A stretch of DNA of 5,729 nucleotides from Anaerolineae bacterium. Its GTDB lineage: Bacteria > Chloroflexota > Anaerolineae > JAFGEY01. Below the pieces are notes generated by a model that was not told where the DNA came from, did not search any database, and saw nothing but the letters and a program-made list of their open reading frames with translations. A program made the translations under genes and the position numbers. The stretch is taken from contig JAFGJF010000135.1 of assembly GCA_016929205.1 (NCBI GenBank), positions 1-5,729 on the forward strand, written 5' to 3'. Of the stretch, positions 3,938 through 5,729 are shown piece after piece. The first letter of the stretch is position 1. Each line of letters begins with the position of its first letter.

Positions 3938-5729
3938 ATGGGATTTAGAGCGATGCGCTCGTACATCAATTATGATAAAGAACGCGACCGGCCAGAGATC
4001 AGTTGGTCACTGCTGAAACGTGTTCTTGCATATGCTCGCCCCTATGCAAGCATGGCTCTGCTTTTGGTCGCGCTGATTGTTGTCTCGGCGCTGCTGGATT
4101 TGGTCTCTCCACTGCTCTTTCGCGACTTGTTGGATAGTGCTTTGCCCAACAAAGACGCACGCCGCTTGAACTGGCTGGCTTTGGGGCTGTTTGTGCTGCC
4201 GGCAGTAACGGGCTTGTTCAGCGTCGCGCAGGGATACTTGTCCGCTTTGGTGGGGGAAGGCATTATTAGCGATCTGCGGCAAGCGCTGTATGGGCATATG
4301 CAGCGGATGAGTATGCGCTTTTTTACCAACACCAAGACCGGCGAAATGATGTCTCGTCTGAACAACGATGTGAACGGCGCCCAACGGGCAGTCACAGGGA
4401 CTCTAATCAACCTGATCACGAACATCATCTCGTTGGTCAGCACCCTGGTGGTGATGGTCACGATGGATTGGCGTCTGACGCTGGTGGGTGTGATCATCCT
4501 GCCGCTGTTCATCTTACCCTCACGCCGCATTGGCGACGTCCTGCGCAAGATCACCCGCGAGCAGATGCAAGTGAACGCAGAAATGAGCACGCTGATGAAC
4601 GAAACGCTGAACGTCAGTGGGGCGCTGTTGGTCAAGATTTTCGGGCGCAAACAGGATGAAGTCGATCGCTTTGCCGACAAAGCGGTTCGGGTGCGCGACA
4701 TCAGTATCCGACGTTCTCTGGTGGGGCGTTGGTTCGGCCTGGGACTGGGCCTGGTAGGTGCGATCGGTACAGCGATGGTCTACTGGCTCGGTGGGCACCT
4801 GGTGCTGCGCGAAGCCTTCACGATCGGGACCATCGTCGCTTTTAGCACCTACCTGACACGCTTGTACCGCCCGTTGACCGCACTGACGAACGCACGTATC
4901 GAGTTTGCGACGAGTCTGGTCAGCTTTGAGCGTGTCTTTGAGGTGCTGGACATGCCGGTAGAGATCGATGACCAACCCGATGCGGCGGCATTGGTGCAAT
5001 GCAAGGGGCGCGTGCGATTCGACAGCGTTTCCTTTAGCTACTCGACGGACCATGATGGCGACATTGCTCTGGACGATGTGGTGCGATTCGGGCGGGGTGG
5101 CAGCAATCTCGTCGTCACCAAGAGTGGTGAGCAAACTGGCCCGCGTCGCAACGGTGTGGCAAACGGCTCTGCCAGGAGACGACAGGTACTGGCAGGCATC
5201 GATTTCGAGATGCTGCCCGGCAAACTGACGGCGTTGGTAGGGCCCAGCGGCGCCGGCAAAACTACCATCACCTATCTGGTGCCTCGCCTATACGATCCTG
5301 AGGAGGGCGCGGTGCTGCTGGATGGTCACGACCTGCGCGACCTGAAACTGGCATCGCTGCCGCAGCATATTGGTATGGTGACGCAGGAAACATACCTGTT
5401 TCACGACACGATCCGCGCCAATCTTCTCTACGCCAAGCCATCGGCGACGCAAAAAGAACTTGAGGCGGCTTGTCAAACGGCCAACATCCACGACTTTGTC
5501 GCTGACCTGCCGGATGGCTACAGCACCATTGTGGGCGAACGCGGGTATCGTCTCTCTGGCGGCGAGAAGCAGCGGATCGCCATTGCCCGGGTTGTTCTCA
5601 AGGACCCCCGTGTGTTGATTCTCGACGAGGCAACCAGTCATCTGGACTCTGAGAATGAGTCCCTCATTCAGCGCGCGCTTGAGCGCGTGATGGCTGGACG
5701 AACCAGCCTCGTCATCGCGCATCGCCTGA
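3938..5729 (+). CDS. ABC exporter half-transporter (membrane domain fused to ATPase), 3' end beyond the window
   Basis: The frame is open from ATG 3938 to the last base; 597 residues are visible and perhaps 30-40 are missing. It is a type-1 exporter of the MsbA/LmrA/multidrug class, acting in the cytoplasmic membrane as a homo- or heterodimer. The N-terminal membrane domain has hydrophobic segments at about 37-60, 79-104, 156-176, 181-194, 265-290 and 294-312. It contains the family-typical FFTNTKTGEMMSRLNNDV (128-145) and LLVKIFGR (230-237), then the linker SLVSFERVFEVLD (326-338). The ATPase domain has A-loop Tyr368, Walker A GPSGAGKTT (435-443, Lys441), Q-loop Gln483, signature LSGGEKQR (539-546), Walker B ending in Asp563 with catalytic Glu564, D-loop SHLD (567-570) and switch His595. 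All catalytic motifs are intact. The distance from A-loop to Walker A is 67 residues, against about 28 in Sav1866, so an extra segment lies at about 371-413. The MarR gene and operator box upstream suggest inducible efflux of a drug, lipid or other toxic compound; the substrate is unknown. A partner half-transporter may follow downstream. Confidence 0.95.
   Translation, partial: MGFRAMRSYINYDKERDRPEISWSLLKRVLAYARPYASMALLLVALIVVSALLDLVSPLLFRDLLDSALPNKDARRLNWLALGLFVLPAVTGLFSVAQGYLSALVGEGIISDLRQALYGHMQRMSMRFFTNTKTGEMMSRLNNDVNGAQRAVTGTLINLITNIISLVSTLVVMVTMDWRLTLVGVIILPLFILPSRRIGDVLRKITREQMQVNAEMSTLMNETLNVSGALLVKIFGRKQDEVDRFADKAVRVRDISIRRSLVGRWFGLGLGLVGAIGTAMVYWLGGHLVLREAFTIGTIVAFSTYLTRLYRPLTALTNARIEFATSLVSFERVFEVLDMPVEIDDQPDAAALVQCKGRVRFDSVSFSYSTDHDGDIALDDVVRFGRGGSNLVVTKSGEQTGPRRNGVANGSARRRQVLAGIDFEMLPGKLTALVGPSGAGKTTITYLVPRLYDPEEGAVLLDGHDLRDLKLASLPQHIGMVTQETYLFHDTIRANLLYAKPSATQKELEAACQTANIHDFVADLPDGYSTIVGERGYRLSGGEKQRIAIARVVLKDPRVLILDEATSHLDSENESLIQRALERVMAGRTSLVIAHRL
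5048..5176 (+). other. Extra segment within the ATPase domain of the ABC exporter
   Basis: Codons for residues about 371-413 lie between the A-loop strand (VSFSYS) and the strand leading to Walker A (VLAGIDFEMLPGK). The segment begins acidic (TDHDGDIALDD) and ends Gly/Asn/Arg-rich (GPRRNGVANGSARRR), which suggests an exposed, flexible loop. The frame stays open and catalytic motifs on both sides are intact, so this is an in-frame insertion and not a sequencing frameshift. I recall that some actinobacterial and Chloroflexota exporters of this type also carry a variable insert here, but cannot verify that from the window. Confidence 0.6.

Noticed and set aside
4042..5134. Long open frames on the minus strand (4042-4701, 4520-5134) opposite the ABC gene
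   Set aside because: They lie antisense to a gene with clear membrane segments and ATPase motifs. Their translations are rich in Arg, Ser and Thr with no recognisable domain; this is a by-product of the codon bias of the real gene.
5727..5729. TGA at the very end of the window as the stop of the ABC gene
   Set aside because: It is out of frame. The ABC frame reads CAT CGC CTG A at the end, so the gene continues beyond the window.

Overview
The window carries five protein-coding genes, all on the + strand. GC content is moderate to high (mid-50s percent by eye), GTG and ATG starts are mixed, and strong Shine-Dalgarno sites sit about 6 nt before the starts. This is bacterial chromosomal DNA. 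The closest resemblance I can recall for the GH13 and ABC proteins is to Chloroflexota-type and related bacterial genomes, but that is memory-based inference and not proven here. I see no tRNA, rRNA, CRISPR array, insertion sequence or phage gene.

Layout. (1) 25-687: a metallo-beta-lactamase-fold hydrolase that lacks its N-terminal part, including the HxHxDH zinc motif. It begins beside an imperfect tandem duplication and an in-frame stop at the left edge. (2) 711-2375: a complete cytoplasmic GH13 alpha-glucosidase-type enzyme, 23 nt downstream of gene 1 and probably co-transcribed with it. (3) 2462-3268: a complete alpha/beta hydrolase with an intact Ser-Asp-His triad, 86 nt further on. (4) 3374-3826: a MarR-family repressor with its own promoter, which is overlapped by two tandem 12-bp operator-like palindromes. 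(5) 3938-5729: a type-1 ABC exporter half-transporter (membrane domain plus ATPase) that runs off the right edge. A third copy of the operator-like box lies in its upstream region.

Two units are visible. The left unit (genes 1-3) is a run of soluble hydrolases with no obvious single pathway; only the GH13 enzyme points to sugar (alpha-glucan oligosaccharide) metabolism. The right unit is a regulator-exporter module. The MarR protein probably represses its own gene and the ABC exporter through the shared TTAGATGTCTAA-like sites, the usual arrangement for efflux or detoxification transporters that are induced by a small-molecule ligand. The exporter's ATPase domain has an extra segment of roughly 35-40 residues before the Walker A motif.

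I did not find a convincing previously undescribed system. The points most worth a second look are the three-copy operator set, the ATPase-domain insertion and the damaged start of the first gene.
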